From: Bonia amplexicaulis
Taxonomy: Eukaryota; Streptophyta; Magnoliopsida; Poales; Poaceae
Assembly (NCBI GenBank): GCA_036346245.1
Contig: CM070751.1
Coordinates: 21,277,455 to 21,341,454, forward strand
Length of the DNA stretch: 64,000 bases
Direction: 5' to 3'
How positions within the stretch are numbered: the first letter of the stretch is position 1; the number at the start of each line of letters is the position of its first letter. Of the stretch, positions 45,972-59,216 are shown one piece after another. The notes under the pieces were generated by a model, which saw nothing but the letters and a program-made list of their open reading frames with translations, had not been told where the DNA came from and ran no database searches. Position numbers and translations under genes: made by a program.

Positions 45972-47080
45972 CGAATCATCAAGACTCGGACAGGATTTAT
46001 CTTATTTTAGTGTCAACTCTTTTCCAAATGCAATGCAATGATAGATTTGAGATGTTAATGAGATTGGCAACTATCATTTTCTTATCAGATTCTTTCCATA
46101 TGTATCTCTACAGGCATACTACGACTTATATATGATCATTTGGGTCTTATATTAATACACACAATATTCATAACAAATACCACTTGCTACTTTCCATATG
46201 AAACTGCATACCTGCTTGCGGGTAATGGGTATCCCATTCGATATGCACTAACGAATTGTGTAGCTAGCTCTGACAGTGATGATGCAAACTTGTCTAAGAT
46301 ACATCTATGGAAAGAAAGGATTTCAATTCATAGCTAATCATCATTTTTGGTGGTTATTCTTGCCCTGGTTTGTCTACAGATGCTGTGTTGATACATTTTT
46401 ATTCATTCCAGGCTTCCAGGCTCTCCCGTTCATCTTCTCTTGGGTTTTATTTCGGGAGAAAGCCTCTGTTGGATATTTGTATCAGTAAAACTTTGTACCA
46501 GAAACTTGTGCAGGAAATTTCATGCTAAGTTATTTTAATAGATTAAGAGGCCTGTGTTAGAAACTGTGCCAGTCTTTTCTTTAGTTAAATGACTTACTTT
46601 TGTACTCTGATTGTCCTACACATAAACTTTCTATGGAAACATCTTCATGAAAATTATGTTAGTGCTTCGGAGCCAACGATTTGATCAATCAAAGCTCTAA
46701 TTTGATCAATGACTACTAATAAAACGCCATTTACCTTTTTTTTTAAAAAAAAAAAACAGGAACTGCCATTTACTTTCAATAGTACTCGTCTTTAGCAAAG
46801 CTCTGATCATTCAAAATTCTCATGGCAAATGTTCAGTACTTTTGAATATTCTTATAGTTGCTTCCCATGAAGCCATACAAAATTAGACACAAGTACGCTT
46901 CACATCTGAAGTATATGAAATTATGAAAATGCCGGTAGCTAACCAACTCAGTGTATTCCTTGCTACAATATGAGGTACGCGATATCTCTGACTAGCCAAG
47001 GAAACAAATTTTCAAAGCACCACAACACTTTGGCAAACTAGTCCTTCAGAAAGAATCTTCTCGTACAACAAAGGAAGCAT
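45972..47080. other. Intergenic region, no gene seen
   Basis: AT-rich sequence between the stop of the repeated-exon gene and the metaxin stop. It contains only short spurious frames and an A/T homopolymer near 46738-46756. It presumably includes the metaxin 3' UTR at its right edge. Confidence 0.45.
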
Positions 47081-50000
47081 TTAATCCTCATAATCTACAG
47101 CGTCTTCATCGTCTAGCTCGGAACTATCAATACCGCCCATTAGTGACAAGAAGACAAGAACTGCAACAAGTTGTGTTGCAAGGAAATACTTTGCTCTTCG
47201 CCTAAATGTCTTTTCCTCCTCTGTCCGTTCCTTCTTAGCTCTGGGTTTCGGCTTATAACCTACAAAAGATCAGGTCAATAAGAACTCAAAATGGCAAATC
47301 ATTGTTTAAAACAATCCGGAATATAAGTTAAATATACAAGTGCCAAGACACAGCAGCAGAAAAAAAGAACCAGGTAAAGTTCAAGTAAACTTATTAATAT
47401 TCTTTGGTTGATTTTATCTCCATATTACCACCTCATATTAATCTCCCTTGCGAATGAAGATGCATATAATTCCTGATAACTACCAGAACAATTATTCCCC
47501 ATGGACATGAATTTTCTTTGACCAAATCTTCCAAAATAAGTGTATCTAAAAAGTTCATTTTACAGGAGGTGGCCCAATAGCATTATCGTTTGTGGAGGAC
47601 TTGCCATATGTAAGTAATGTATAACTATAAAGTACTCATTTTCCATCCAAATCCTAAATGAGTACATGTAAGCGCTTGTTGACACAATTTCCTTTGGAAC
47701 AGCTACCTAATATAGTGAAATCAACAACTGGTTTGAGCTGAAATAACAGCAGCATGGATGTTACGAATCTTATGATGGAATTACATAAGGGACCCATCGA
47801 ATTAAATGTTGTTCAGTATTACTTTGTAATTAATTGCAGTTTCCTATTGTTGTTACAGTAAAGGGGTCACGTCATCAGCTGATGCACAAATATTATGGCT
47901 AAATGCCAATAGAGTTGACTACCGTTGGCCTTAAGTATACAAGACGCTTCTGTCATGTGATGGCCGTGATGGCGATAACACATCCACAATAAGAATTTTC
48001 TGACATGTCTTACACTCCTAAATCCTAATCAAGCCTCACAAATTTTTTGAATGGAACATGCCGTAATGCCCACATCGCATTCGACAGATTGACAAACAAT
48101 GAAGAAATTTTGAAAGCATCAGGAGCTCCAGGCTTATCGTACTCGAGTAGCAATCTCACATAAAAATTAAGATTGCTACAACCGGTAGGTCTGGGTCTTA
48201 CCTGACCCAAAACAAATACAAACTATGCTGCTAATCTTCCACATAGAGTTAGATAAGAAAATGGGTTCATTGGATCTCTTTAGCTTTTTTTTTAAAAAAA
48301 TGTTTTCAAAAGTTCATCTAATGAAGTATACCGTATAACTAGCAAACTCTGAATTTTGATAAGAATATTTAACATATAACACAGAAAATTATACTATATA
48401 CATGCATAGAAAAAAGTAACTATGAACAAATGTTCCCAATATGAAGCAAACAAAAAATATGAGACCAAGTAGCACTACCTGAATTACGATCTGAACTATA
48501 ATAAGGAAATTTAATAACTTACTTCGGCCAGAAGATGCTCTTTTCCTGAGTGTGGAGGGGATGAATCAGTTGATGATCCTAATCCTGCTGCTGATGAACC
48601 GACCTCCAGCAATTGGACCTTGAGATGCTCGGCAAAGTTTACCAAGTTGTCATGCTTCTGCAAATAGCTTCGCAGCACAGATGCATCCTAAGAAGCAGAA
48701 GTAAGATCAGAAAATGTTCCAAAGTTTCAAAACATAACTGAGGCCATGTTTTGAGGGATGTGCTTGACAGCTTAACCTTACTGCTAGGAAACTTTCTCCA
48801 TAGCATATAAAGAACCCTATTGTTCTGAAGCATTTGAGATGTTCACTTGTGCTTCCAGGAGTATGTGCAAATGCTTGTCAAATATCAAAGTGCATCTGTG
48901 TTTTTATCCATTTATCTACGCAATTAGACGCTCATGTATCAATGTCTGTGTTTTCGGTAGGCAAAGCTGAGTATTGAGGAAAACTCACAGGCAATGCAGT
49001 AAGGACAAAAAGAGCATGTCCAAGGAAAAGAGCATCAACATCTGTAGGGCTGCGCAAATCGAAATAAACAACAGTTAGTGTTCTGTAATTGTTCTATCAT
49101 ATCAAGAGACACTAAGAATATAAACTTAATACAAAGAAATATGTTGCATATAAGCCAAAACACATGAAAAAGAAGACAGTATACCTATTGTCAAAAAGAA
49201 AGACTTGATCCCCTAATCTCATAGATAGAGCATCGTAAGCAGCACTTGCATTCTGGTATATCTGTTCAAACAAGAAATTATAAGTGCATCATAAGCTACT
49301 AGCGTGTGACCAAAAATAAAGCCTGCAAATCAGTAGGGAAGTAGCAACCTCCTCTTCTTTTTCTGCAGCATTCAGCTTTGTTATACCCAGTAGTTGCTTC
49401 ACATTTCTAGTTTTCTTCCAATGGAGTATCTTTCCAATGGGCCAGGGAGATCAGAAAAGTAGATATCATGCGCAATGCTTCCATCAGTAACCACCCAGAG
49501 TTCATATTGCAAAGCATCTGCAAGCCAGGACAAAACCATGGCCTTTGTGGATAGTACATCAGAGTAAGAAACGCTTGGGTGCTTTGAGTTCAGGTCAACA
49601 ATCTTCTCCTCTTTGAGATATTCAATTACACCTCCTTTTTCATTGTTGAATGCGACACACTCACCAAATTCAACATATGGTATGTGATCTGTGGAACAAA
49701 AATTAAGGTGTAAGAGCAGCCGAGCAGGAAATATACTTCACAAAATACAAAGGAAAGATCTATAGTCTCTACAAAAAGAGCGTAGTGGTACGTTCTTCAT
49801 TCTTTCTGTTGTCTGTCCTCCTATCTCCTTAATTTATGAACTGACAAGTGGGACCCACTTATCCCCCCTCTTTAGTTGCTATTGTAGAAACCCAGTTCAC
49901 CACAGCCAAACCTGTCCTAGCTGCTTCCCTCCTCCCTTAAATTCCCCCTCTACTTAGTTGTCTGCTTCCTACTCACATCTCACCCAGTGCATGATTGCAG

Positions 50001-52621
50001 AGGGACTGTCCCTGATGGGCCCAGATTCCGCCGCTGCCGCTTGCTCAGCCACGTAGGTGCCAACATCACTGGAAAAGACAGGGGAAGGGAGGGGCAAGCT
50101 CTGAGGTGAGTCCAATGCAGCTAATGCTGGCCATCCATGGCTCTATGCTGCTGCTTCACTCCCAATCTGCCATCCTCCAATCAACATCACCCACCACCAC
50201 TGCCACCCATGAGGTGCCCCCCATGTTACTACTTATTAAGTCGGCAACTAATCCACAATTAGCCATCGAGTCGGCACACGGAGGACGACTAGGTTGCTCG
50301 ACTCGACTGGAGCGACTAGTCGGATGGCCGGACGACTAGTCGGCGATTAGGAGCAACTAGTCGGGCATGTCTAGCCGTCCGACTTGAATTTTCAATTTTC
50401 TCATCATTCTGTTCTTTAATTTTTAGGGTGTTGCTTCTCAATTACTTGTTGTCCAGTATGGTGATGGTTCTACAGAAGAAGTTAGATATAAAGGTCTCAA
50501 TTAATGGAGTGATTACTTATATTTAAATGATGCTTCGAAAAAAGAGATTTTATATGTTACTGCAAGTTTATTAACATTGCTATGTCAATAATGTAACCAA
50601 AATAATCATATGGCAAAGGAAGTTGGCAGCCGAAAAAATTATTCTGCAGATAGAGACGGGCAGGCTTGAGGCAGATCTCATTAGAATGAAGTATGAACTC
50701 GGGACTCGGGATCAAAAGAAGTCATCAACTCATCATCATGCTTATTTTGTTCTTCTCTTCATTTCATGCTTTACAATATGTATATATGTTTAATTGTTGC
50801 TACAACCTAGTATATGGCATGCCCTATTAACATACTTCCTAGTCTGGATACTAGTCGGGACTAGTCACGACTAGCCGGTCGACTAGTTGACCAAGTCGAC
50901 AAGTCGCCCCCCTGGTGACTTGACTCAACTTTACAACTTAATAACCTTAGGTGCCCCCCTTCGCTATCACCTCCAACCTCATTGGTAAGGTAATCTACAT
51001 ATAAACTTTCTAGCATGTGTTCATGACAAATAATTGTCTTGCTGAGGAAAGTTTGGCATCCTTCCGATTAGAAATATGATTTTTTTCTCTTTGTAAGAAA
51101 AAACTATGGCAAACACATACTGTAGGAGGTATTGAATTTAAGCTGCACAAGTAATTGTCACCTCTGAGCCAAATCATTGTCGCATATCCTAACATAATTG
51201 CATAACAAGTTAACAACTGTAACAACCTGTGGTGGTACTTTAAATTGCTTCAATTAACCATTTATGGAGGTCACATATCCATTTGCATGGAAGCTCTTGT
51301 TACGTGGAGGTCTATTACGATGACAGCATGTTTGTTTTGGCAAAATGGAATGTATCGGTCTTTTCATTTGATAATTCTCTAAACTCCCAGGGACAAGTGC
51401 TTAAGATGCTTCAAAAGGTGGTATTTATCTACGAATTCAATAATGAAGAGAATTGCTTCAGTTATCTATTGAAATAGTTTTGTACGTCCGCAACAATGTG
51501 CAATACTTTGACCAGTAAATAAATAACATGGCTGGCAATTATGGGCCCAGCACCATGTAGAATGCTGTGCCAACCCAAAAATACCATAAATAAGCATAAA
51601 AAACTTCAGCAGTGCAACCGGAGCCTTTCATCCAGTTCTATATCCTCAGTACAGTATCACTGAAGACAAAAGGCATGCATTGAACCATAAAAGGCTTGCT
51701 AGAACTTTCAGAGTGAACTCTCCCTCATGATTCATGTGAAACAAATTTTTTGCTCTTTCACTGTTTTAAGTAGGACTACAAAAGACACAGTAGAACATCT
51801 GACACTCGATACAGCTCATCATCACTGCGAGCTGTTTCAGTCATTTACACAGGCTTGATTGAAATTTCAGCTTGACGAAATAAAATACTACAGTACCAAG
51901 CCAGTCTTAGAAGCAATCTGTGCAACTGTTTAGGACATTCAGTTATCTGCTGCAACATTATTCTAGGAATAAGGTCATTTACAGGATCACATAATAGTTC
52001 ATAAAAGCAGGCCTATCTAGGCATCTGACTTCTGTGCTCTTTTAGGTACATGATTTCAATCATATTTGTCTAATCAAACTAGATAACTAATCCTTCCACG
52101 AAAATAAAAGTTCCGAATCTAAGAGAAGACATGCAGAGCTCAGCTTGCATCTCACGGATCAGTGTGTCTGATCTCTGCACACTTGAGGGCCTACACGGAA
52201 TGCAGCAACTCAAGCGCAAATGATTCTACGACGGCAAGCAAAGTAATCATCCAACGCAACCCAAACAGAGAAGCCAGCACATCAACAACAAGCCCCCGCA
52301 CCGCAACTCAACACCGAGTGACGCCGAACGGAGATGCTCGGAGCAGAGAGATCTTAGCAGGGCGCATCAAGCGGTTCAGGGACTCAAAATTGAGTTTACA
52401 GTTTACACGATATGGTAAGAAATGGCAAAGGCGGAGACGAGGGGCTGACCGGCGTCGGGGAAGGACGAGTCGACGTGGATGTCGAAGGGGACCTGGGCCA
52501 TGCGGAGGTAAAGGAGAACAGGGAGGCAGGTCGGGCAGGCGGTGGGGAGCCCGAAGCCGGCCTTCCTCGCCACCAGCACCTTCCGCGCCGCCGCCTCCCA
52601 CTCCGCCGCCGCCGATGCCAT
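47081..52621 (-). CDS. MTX1: Metaxin (mitochondrial outer-membrane sorting component), two apparent frameshifts
   Basis: Plant metaxin acts with SAM50 in beta-barrel import at the mitochondrial outer membrane. Exons on the minus strand: 52621-52450, 49688-49349, 49261-49185, 49049-48989, 48687-48523, 47259-47081. N-terminal GST-like fold: MASAAAEWEAAARKVLVARK, ACPTCLPVLLYLRMAQVPFD, PYVEFGECVAFNNEKGGVIE, LSWLADALQYELWVV; then GITKLNAAEKEEE, LGDQVFLFDN, DVDALFLGHALFVLTALP; C-terminal YLATQLVAVLVFL-like anchor (YFLATQLVAVLVFLSLMGG) before an acidic tail ending DEDAVDYED. As read, frame is lost near 49430-49440 (after FSDLPGP) and near 48541-48544 (homopolymer after HSG). Adding one base at each site gives 996 coding bases and 331 residues, so the breaks look like deletion errors. 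Intron 1 is 2.76 kb and contains an ACTAGTCG-rich element. Confidence 0.88.
50230..50952. mobile_element. ACTAGTCG-rich inverted-repeat element in metaxin intron 1
   Basis: The left part (50237-50370) and right part (50840-50935) are both dense in ACTAGTCG, GTCGACTAG and CGACTAGTCGG words in inverted orientation. They are bounded by TTATTAAGTCGG on the left and its partial mirror ACTTAATAAC on the right. The interior is AT-rich with two short coding-like bits (QLLVVQYGDGSTEEVRYKG near 50435-50500; RLEADLIRMKYELG near 50660-50710). It looks like a non-autonomous DNA element that may carry captured gene pieces. The family is not identified. Confidence 0.45.
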
Positions 52622-53696
52622 CGCCGGGAGGGTTTGCTGGGGTTTCGGGAAAGGACGAGGGGGTTTGCGCAAAGAGAAAATGGGTTGGCTCACTTGGCTG
52701 TCTCCGCTCTTGTTCCCGACGTGCCGACGTATACATCTGCTCGTGGACTCGGCCCAGCCCAAGTGCCCAACTAACATCTCCATGCGAAATCAAAACGACA
52801 CGATCCAGCCCACGCCGCGTGCCGTGGGGCGCAACAGCGCCGAGCCTGTGCGCGCGGTGGCCTTGTGGGCTCGCCTCTCGGCGGCGGACGGCGGCGCGGT
52901 GTTGCCTTTTCGCTTCGCTAGCAAAACTGTGGCGTTTGGAGTAGACGGCGCTGGAAAATGCCGCGCGCCGAGTGCCGAGTGCGCGGCTGCCTGACGCGGG
53001 GTGGAAGCGGTTTCTCTGCGGCGGTGGTGGCGCTGCCGCCTGCCGCTGCTATATATTCGTGGGGCAATGCCTGACGTTTCTGCTCTCTTCTGTGACAAAA
53101 TTACGGCGCTTTCGAGTGGATGACACTGGGAGTGGAAATTGGGAACTGCCACTGCTACACAAGATGAAGCAATTTCTTGAAGAAATTTCTTCTAATCTGC
53201 ACCAAGATTATCCGCGTGGATAGATGTCTCAGCAGTTTAATTGCGATCGGAGACAAACATCAAAAGTCCCAGTTTAATAATCTCTACGGATTAATAGATA
53301 GAGTTGGTCTCCAAGCAGTCCATCTCCCACCGCCCCCTCGGTGGAGCACCACCGCACGCCCCAGGGCCATGGAGGCCTCGCTCGTCCCTCCCCGACTCAC
53401 TGCCCCATGCCGCCCGACTCCTCTTCCCTCCTCCCCTCCCCACCCAGTGGAGCCCTGCCCCGCGCTCTTCTCCGTCCCCGTCGTGGCCTCTCTCACCACC
53501 GGCGACCCCGCCGTCCTCCGTCTCTCCCTCACCACAGCCGCCCCAACCCTCACCAACTCACCACCTCTGTGCCACCAGACCCCCCCCAACCTAGCACCGT
53601 CCCTGTGGAGCTGGATCCGATGGCAGAGATAGTCGCGAGAGGCCGGATCCAACGACAATGCGGCGGGGTGGATTGGCGAAGGACGGCCATGGCTTC
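52622..53696. other. Metaxin upstream region, GC-rich, no supported gene
   Basis: Contains the metaxin promoter and 5' UTR at its left edge, then GC-rich sequence. At 53310-53660 a very C-rich, proline-coding stretch is open in several frames at once, which is composition rather than a gene. Confidence 0.45.
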
Positions 53697-56600
53697 TGTA
53701 ACACCCCCGCTTCTGGGAACATGATCGTTGTACGTCCTATAACAGTTCAAAAGTTTCGTTATGAACAAAAGAAGTGTCATGCATGCTAACAAATATTTAA
53801 AAGGTTAATTTGATTAAAATATAAACCTAATGGTCAATTTTAGTAATTGAACAGACGTCCAAACCCAACACTTAACTTACAATCAGAAGATCCGAAGAAA
53901 ACTCCCACAAAAACGCTTGAGTGCGGTCGTAACCCTAACACGAAATCTTGAAATGTCTTTTCTTCTTCTGATATCTGTTTTTGTGAAAATGAAGCAAGAC
54001 TGAGTACAATCAACCGTACTCAACAAGTCATATAGGGAAACATTATTTAATTACATGTCAGGATTTCAAAAAGATAGGGACATATGGGTTTTAACATTTT
54101 ATGTGGATGCAGTTTTATTTGTAAATATTTTTGAATTTAAAACAAGATAACAAATCATATACTTCTTAAGAAATTTGGGGTTTCAACATCTTGATTACCA
54201 AACTTCAATATTTTCAAATCGTTTTCAAATCTATTCATGCTTCGCTATTGGAATCACCCATTAAACATAGCTTCATTTACCGGAAGCACGGTGTATTCGA
54301 ATACCACATATTATGACTCTACAGAGTTGCCCAACTTTACCCACAAGATTTCTTAACCCCCCGTGTCTGAGTTAAGAAAGCAAGGTTGTTTCATTGCTCA
54401 TCTCTTTATATAGCATCTACCCGATAAACTAGGTAAACCCTGTCACAGAATATAGCGGCTTGACAGGGCGGAGCCTACCGTTGTGAAAGTATGATTTTAC
54501 TATTTCCATACCACATTCTTCGCCGGCTGTTCCCTTTTCTGGAACAGTATTTAGTAGATATTCAATCGATTTGAGCAGCTACTAAACCAAATTTGACAAG
54601 TCAACACTTGTGGTTGAGCTATTACTATATTTTTTATTTAGCATAAGATTATGGTCCTTACTTTTCATCAACCATGTAACCATTCATAAATAAATAACCC
54701 AGTGCACTGCGGCACTATCACTACTAGTGTAAAGCAGTTGAATTTCCTATACTATCATGGTATATTTTATAGTAATTTATTATTACTAGGGCTTATCAAG
54801 GTGAATATGACTATCAAATAAAACAAGACTTTTTCATGTGGTAGGACGTAACTAGTATCTGTTATTCTAAATATTTATTGTACAAGAAATAACAGTGTAT
54901 AAATAACATAATAAAAATACCAATAAATAAATAATTAAAAGAATATAGGTTCAACATGATAAAAAACATGTGACTTGCCTTGCGGATCAATGTATTCTAC
55001 GATTACGTATTCTTCTAATTCTTGAGCTTAAACTTGAGCTTCTCCTTCCTGGGCTAGCTGGTCTACGACGTCGTGTGCTAATGCAAAGCAAAATAAACAA
55101 ATCAATTCCATGCTCGAATGATTGAGTTAGGAATAAAAGAAAGAAAATAAAGAAGTAAAACCAAATGAAATATGTTTAGGGATTACAGGAGGGCTGATAT
55201 AGGAATTCCATGCTCGAAGGATTGAATTAGGAATAAAAAGAAAGAAAATAAAGAAGTAAAACCAAATGAAATAGCTTATTTGTCATATGATATAATCGAC
55301 AGATATTGTTTACAATGATAGGAAATTACATTTCTTCTCCGGTTCATTTTGTACATTGGCCCGCAGGGCCATACAATTGATTGTACTCATATAGTTGCAT
55401 AACAGTTCTTTTGGCAAGTCTGGCAGAAAATACCGCATCTATATGTATGCCTTGCATATAAATGTAAGAGGTAACACTCGACATAGTTGAGATCAGTGAC
55501 CTATCCTACGTATTGTGTACAGTGTTCCAAGATGAGTTAGAATAAGCTTATTCAACACATCCGATGAATCAAATCGAAGTAGCAATGCAGTCCATGGGCA
55601 GCAAGGTAGCAGTTAATTTTAATCGTTCAAGTCATGACTGTCACCGTCCCCTCTTGTAATACCTTAATTTTACTTCTCATAGGGTTTGCTAAAATTTTCA
55701 CTCCTTATAATGCTTGCTACTTACTTAGGTAATTTCATTTTTGCCACTAAATTATGTCTCTTTGACATATGAGCTAGGCCCCTTGTCAGTGAGATGGCCA
55801 GCAGCAAAAACAAGATAACTGTACCGCTTAGTTCATATGACATATTTCGACTCAAAGTTTATGAGAATACATTGTGCAATCACATAAGATGTTTGACTAA
55901 TTACACGACACATTAAAACGGGATAGTCCTTTACACAATAATAGATTTACCGTATATTATTTTTGCGCAATATCTTATTGTTATTTGAATTGTTATATAT
56001 AATTCAAATTTGTACACACGTGAGATATGAATAGATATGTACGTCAATTAGAGAATACACTCGAGATATCTATCGAGGTACGAACATTTGACTAGTAACA
56101 TATTAAAAGCACGTCATGACGATGTTGTTGAGCTGACCACCAAGAGAACACAAGATTCAGAAACTAGAGCGTAGAAAGGTTCCAATTTGATAATTCGATT
56201 TCAAGAGGTTAACACAGTGATAGGACGCGTCGGAGACACGGCTCGTTGTCACAACTAGAAGCATAGGCGCGCGCACGCATCGCCCACCGTACATACAAAA
56301 AAAAAGGCGAAAATTAGTGAGGTTTTTAAAAACGGAGGGTAAAACCATTTTCGAGAAAGATGGAGGGTTTTTCGAAAACCGAGGACCTGGATGTAAAAAA
56401 CGGGACCCGTGCGCAATTTCAAAAGCGGGGCCATCCTGCAAAACGGAGGGCAAAAAATTTCAGGGACCTAAAAATTTTCGAGAGACCTTTTACGAGCGAA
56501 GAACCATGCGTAATTTCGAAAATCGGAGAATCGTGCGAAATCCCCGCCACAGCGGCGCGGGGACGGGACTCGCGCGGGGCTGGAATCCCCGGCTATTAGG
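53697..56600 (+). mobile_element. Second large LTR-like element (related to the one in OXA2)
   Basis: It begins TGTAACACCCCCGCTTCTGG and shares landmarks with the 6359-11512 element: a GACTGAGTACAATCAACCGTACTC block (about 53998-54024), ATTCGAATACC...GACTCTACAGAG (54296-54327) and a CTTGAGCTTAAACTTGAGCTTCTCC block (55022-55046). The right end, near 56600 after a segment of fused CGAAAA/ACGGAGGG words, is not defined and I found no target duplication. It holds no coding sequence I can support. Confidence 0.45.
55105..55272. repeat. Tandem duplication of about 68 bp, about 99 bp apart
   Basis: TTCCATGCTCGAATGATTGA followed by GTTAGGAATAAAAGAAAG and AAATAAAGAAGTAAAACCAA at 55107-55172 recurs at 55207-55272 with three small differences. 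It lies inside the LTR-like element. Confidence 0.8.
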
Positions 56601-56866
56601 GGCTTTAGTATTAGCATGCGACTAATAAGTAGTAACGAAAACGCCATGGAAGACAACTAGACAACCAGGTCGGAGAAGCATTCTCCCAAATCAGCTCACA
56701 AATCATAACCGCAGTATAAAGCCAGAATCTTTCAATACTTCAGACCTTGGTGATGACTGATGACAAACTCGCTGCTAGTCAGCAACAGTAAAATAACACA
56801 AACTGGATCCATACTTGTTGCAAGCTTGCAGCCACAACACAAAGCAATTCCTATTAAGACTAATGG

Positions 56867-57103
56867 CCTTGTTCTTTTCAGCTTTTAAAAGTTGCTTTTC
56901 AGCTTTTCTACAATAATTAGCTTTTAAACGGGATATCTTTTTAAGATATGATCTATTAGCTAATTATAGCACATACTGTACCGACTTTATTTATATCGGC
57001 AAAAACCGCACGTGGGTTTCTGTTACTCTGTAATCTCTCGCACGAATAACCCAAAACCACAAGCCGCAACTAAAAACCATAAGCTCCAACAAAAAAAACA
57101 GCC
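56867..57103. mobile_element. Probable Tourist-like MITE
   Basis: The left end GGCCTTGTTCTTTTCAGCTT and the right end read on the other strand, GGGCTGTTTTTTTTGTTGGA then GCTTATGG, form a loose inverted repeat typical of GGCCxTGTT Tourist families. The flanking TAA/AAT match is imperfect. Confidence 0.45.
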
Positions 57104-59216
57104 CAACAAGTCTTATATGAAGCATGCCCGATTAACACAGCAGGGTTCCATGGTATCACCAAAAAAAGGACAACTAGCCTTGCTAGTGGCCAAGAAAATT
57201 CTAGCTAGTAGAGGAGAGTCCTTCTGGCCCTTCCTCAAAAGCAAGGAACTACTCACCTTGCCAGCTTGCCGAAAAGCAAGGCTAGGCAAGGGAACCAAAC
57301 ATGATCCTTGCCCAATCAAAGACAGTTCGACTATTTACTTCTAAACTGTTGGATCTGGGATAGCTCAGTATTATGCAATTCCTATGAGAGCAAAACAAGT
57401 AAGGGAGGAAGCAGGATATTTCTGTAAGCCAAAACTATAATCTTCACAATATAATTGTAGGTGCAGAAAGTGTCAAATCAAGAGCAAGGATTATGCTACG
57501 CAACAAAAAACAGGATGGGATCTACTAAGGCCATAGCAGTAGATTATGCAAGCATGGTATTTGAAACTTCATTGCAAGTCGTAACCATAAGAACCTGAAC
57601 TTTGGTGGCATTATCTCAGACTACATCCAATTGTATTGCCTCAAAGCCAGATGATATTGTTCAAAACCTGATTACAGAAATACCACCACAACCAAATAAG
57701 AAGTAATATCCTACTAATCATGTTCGGGCAAACCACCAGCACATCTACAGTCAACTGAAATAACATTTCAGTTCCACAACATCACAAAATATTATCTCCA
57801 GCCAATTCACAGGATGATCATAGGTGACACCACACCCTTTATATGCCCCAGAAATTGCAAATTTTGTTCTCCACTCCATGAAATGTTGTCTTTTAATAAC
57901 ATGCTATTTTGATCAGGTAGATCTTCAGACACAGGAATTTAGGCATTTCGAAAGCTACATCCCCAAAAGAGGCATACTGCTTCCGAGCTAACTAGTAACG
58001 TCAAGACTCGCAGCCAGCATTGAGCTGCCCAAGGTTTAATTTAGAAAGGACACAACCAACACAAATTTATAACCATAGCTAGATGTACAATTCTTCTGTT
58101 GGCATAGAACCCACAGAATGCTTGACTAAATTTACTGTGCCCAACATCACATCAAGATTCAGCATCCAGTAAAGTCCAACAGAAACAACTTACTCAGATA
58201 AAAATTATTAGCACTAACAGGAATGCACCATAGTCAAGACTACAGAGCAGCATGTTATGCTCATTAAGTTACTAAATAGAACCCAACTAACTAATCCACT
58301 AGACCAGTACATATGAACCATCAATAAAATTCCAGGCAAGAGGATTAACAAAATTCCAGATAAGAGGAGCCTTACAAAGTTTGGGTCAGCACTGAAATAC
58401 TTATTAAATCATCCAAAGCATGCCATCAAGTGTATATATTGCCCAAAGATTCCTCTCTTATTGTGGGGAGTGTCTACCATAGAGAAAGAAGGCATAAGAT
58501 TTCGAAATAGTGCATTTCATCTTTCCATCATCTTTTGTTCTTAACTGATCATTTTTGCCAACGTTATCATAAGCAACAAGAAATCATGTACCAACTAAGA
58601 TGCAAGTCTACAATCTTAAACCATGTTTCCCACACATTACTAACCTTTCCCTGGGTAAATAACATAGAGGATTGAATTATTAAACAAATCCAACTATCCA
58701 AGATGCTGGGCGTCATATTCACAAGTTTTATATGTAATTCCAAACACCAGAACTACCTACAATTTGGGCTGGTTTACTAAGCACAGTTGATGGCAACAGT
58801 AATACTATCCTGATTGCTTAATTTATAATGGTAGCATACATATATCTCAACTTAATTTTATCCCGATTGCTTAATTTGTCATGGTAAGTAGGTAGCATAC
58901 ATAGATCTCAACTTCATTTTATCCTGATTGCTTAATTTGTCATGGTAACATAAATCGATCTCAACTTAGTTTTCCCCGTGCCCTTGATTCCCATACTCCC
59001 TAATCACAATAGCAATCAAGCATTGTAGACAAAAATCATAAGTTCAAACAAATTCAAGACAATCCACTGTTATAGATAAAGCATTAACCGATCAAGCATG
59101 TTCGACGTAAAATTAAAACACATAATTGTCGAATAGTTTAGTTTAGACAACAGAAGCATAACTGATTAAGCCATCTAAGAGAAAGTAGGCATCACAAGCC
59201 ACAGCAAACCAGCACA
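57104..59216. other. Long region 3' of the proteasome gene, no gene seen
   Basis: AT-rich DNA without convincing coding frames on either strand. The right edge holds the 3' UTR of the proteasome gene. The only structured item is the threefold repeat at 58806-58974. Confidence 0.45.
58806..58974. repeat. Three tandem copies of a 53-61 bp unit
   Basis: ATCCTGATTGCTTAATTT, then (G)TCATGGTA, a variable AGGTAGCATACATA segment, and ATCTCAACTTAATTTT repeat three times in a row with indels, starting at 58806, 58860 and 58921. Confidence 0.85.

Noticed and set aside
52300..53724. Long proline- and arginine-rich frames, up to 260 codons, around the metaxin start
   Set aside because: The left ones are antisense to the verified metaxin first exon. 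The right ones are C-rich composition open in several frames.
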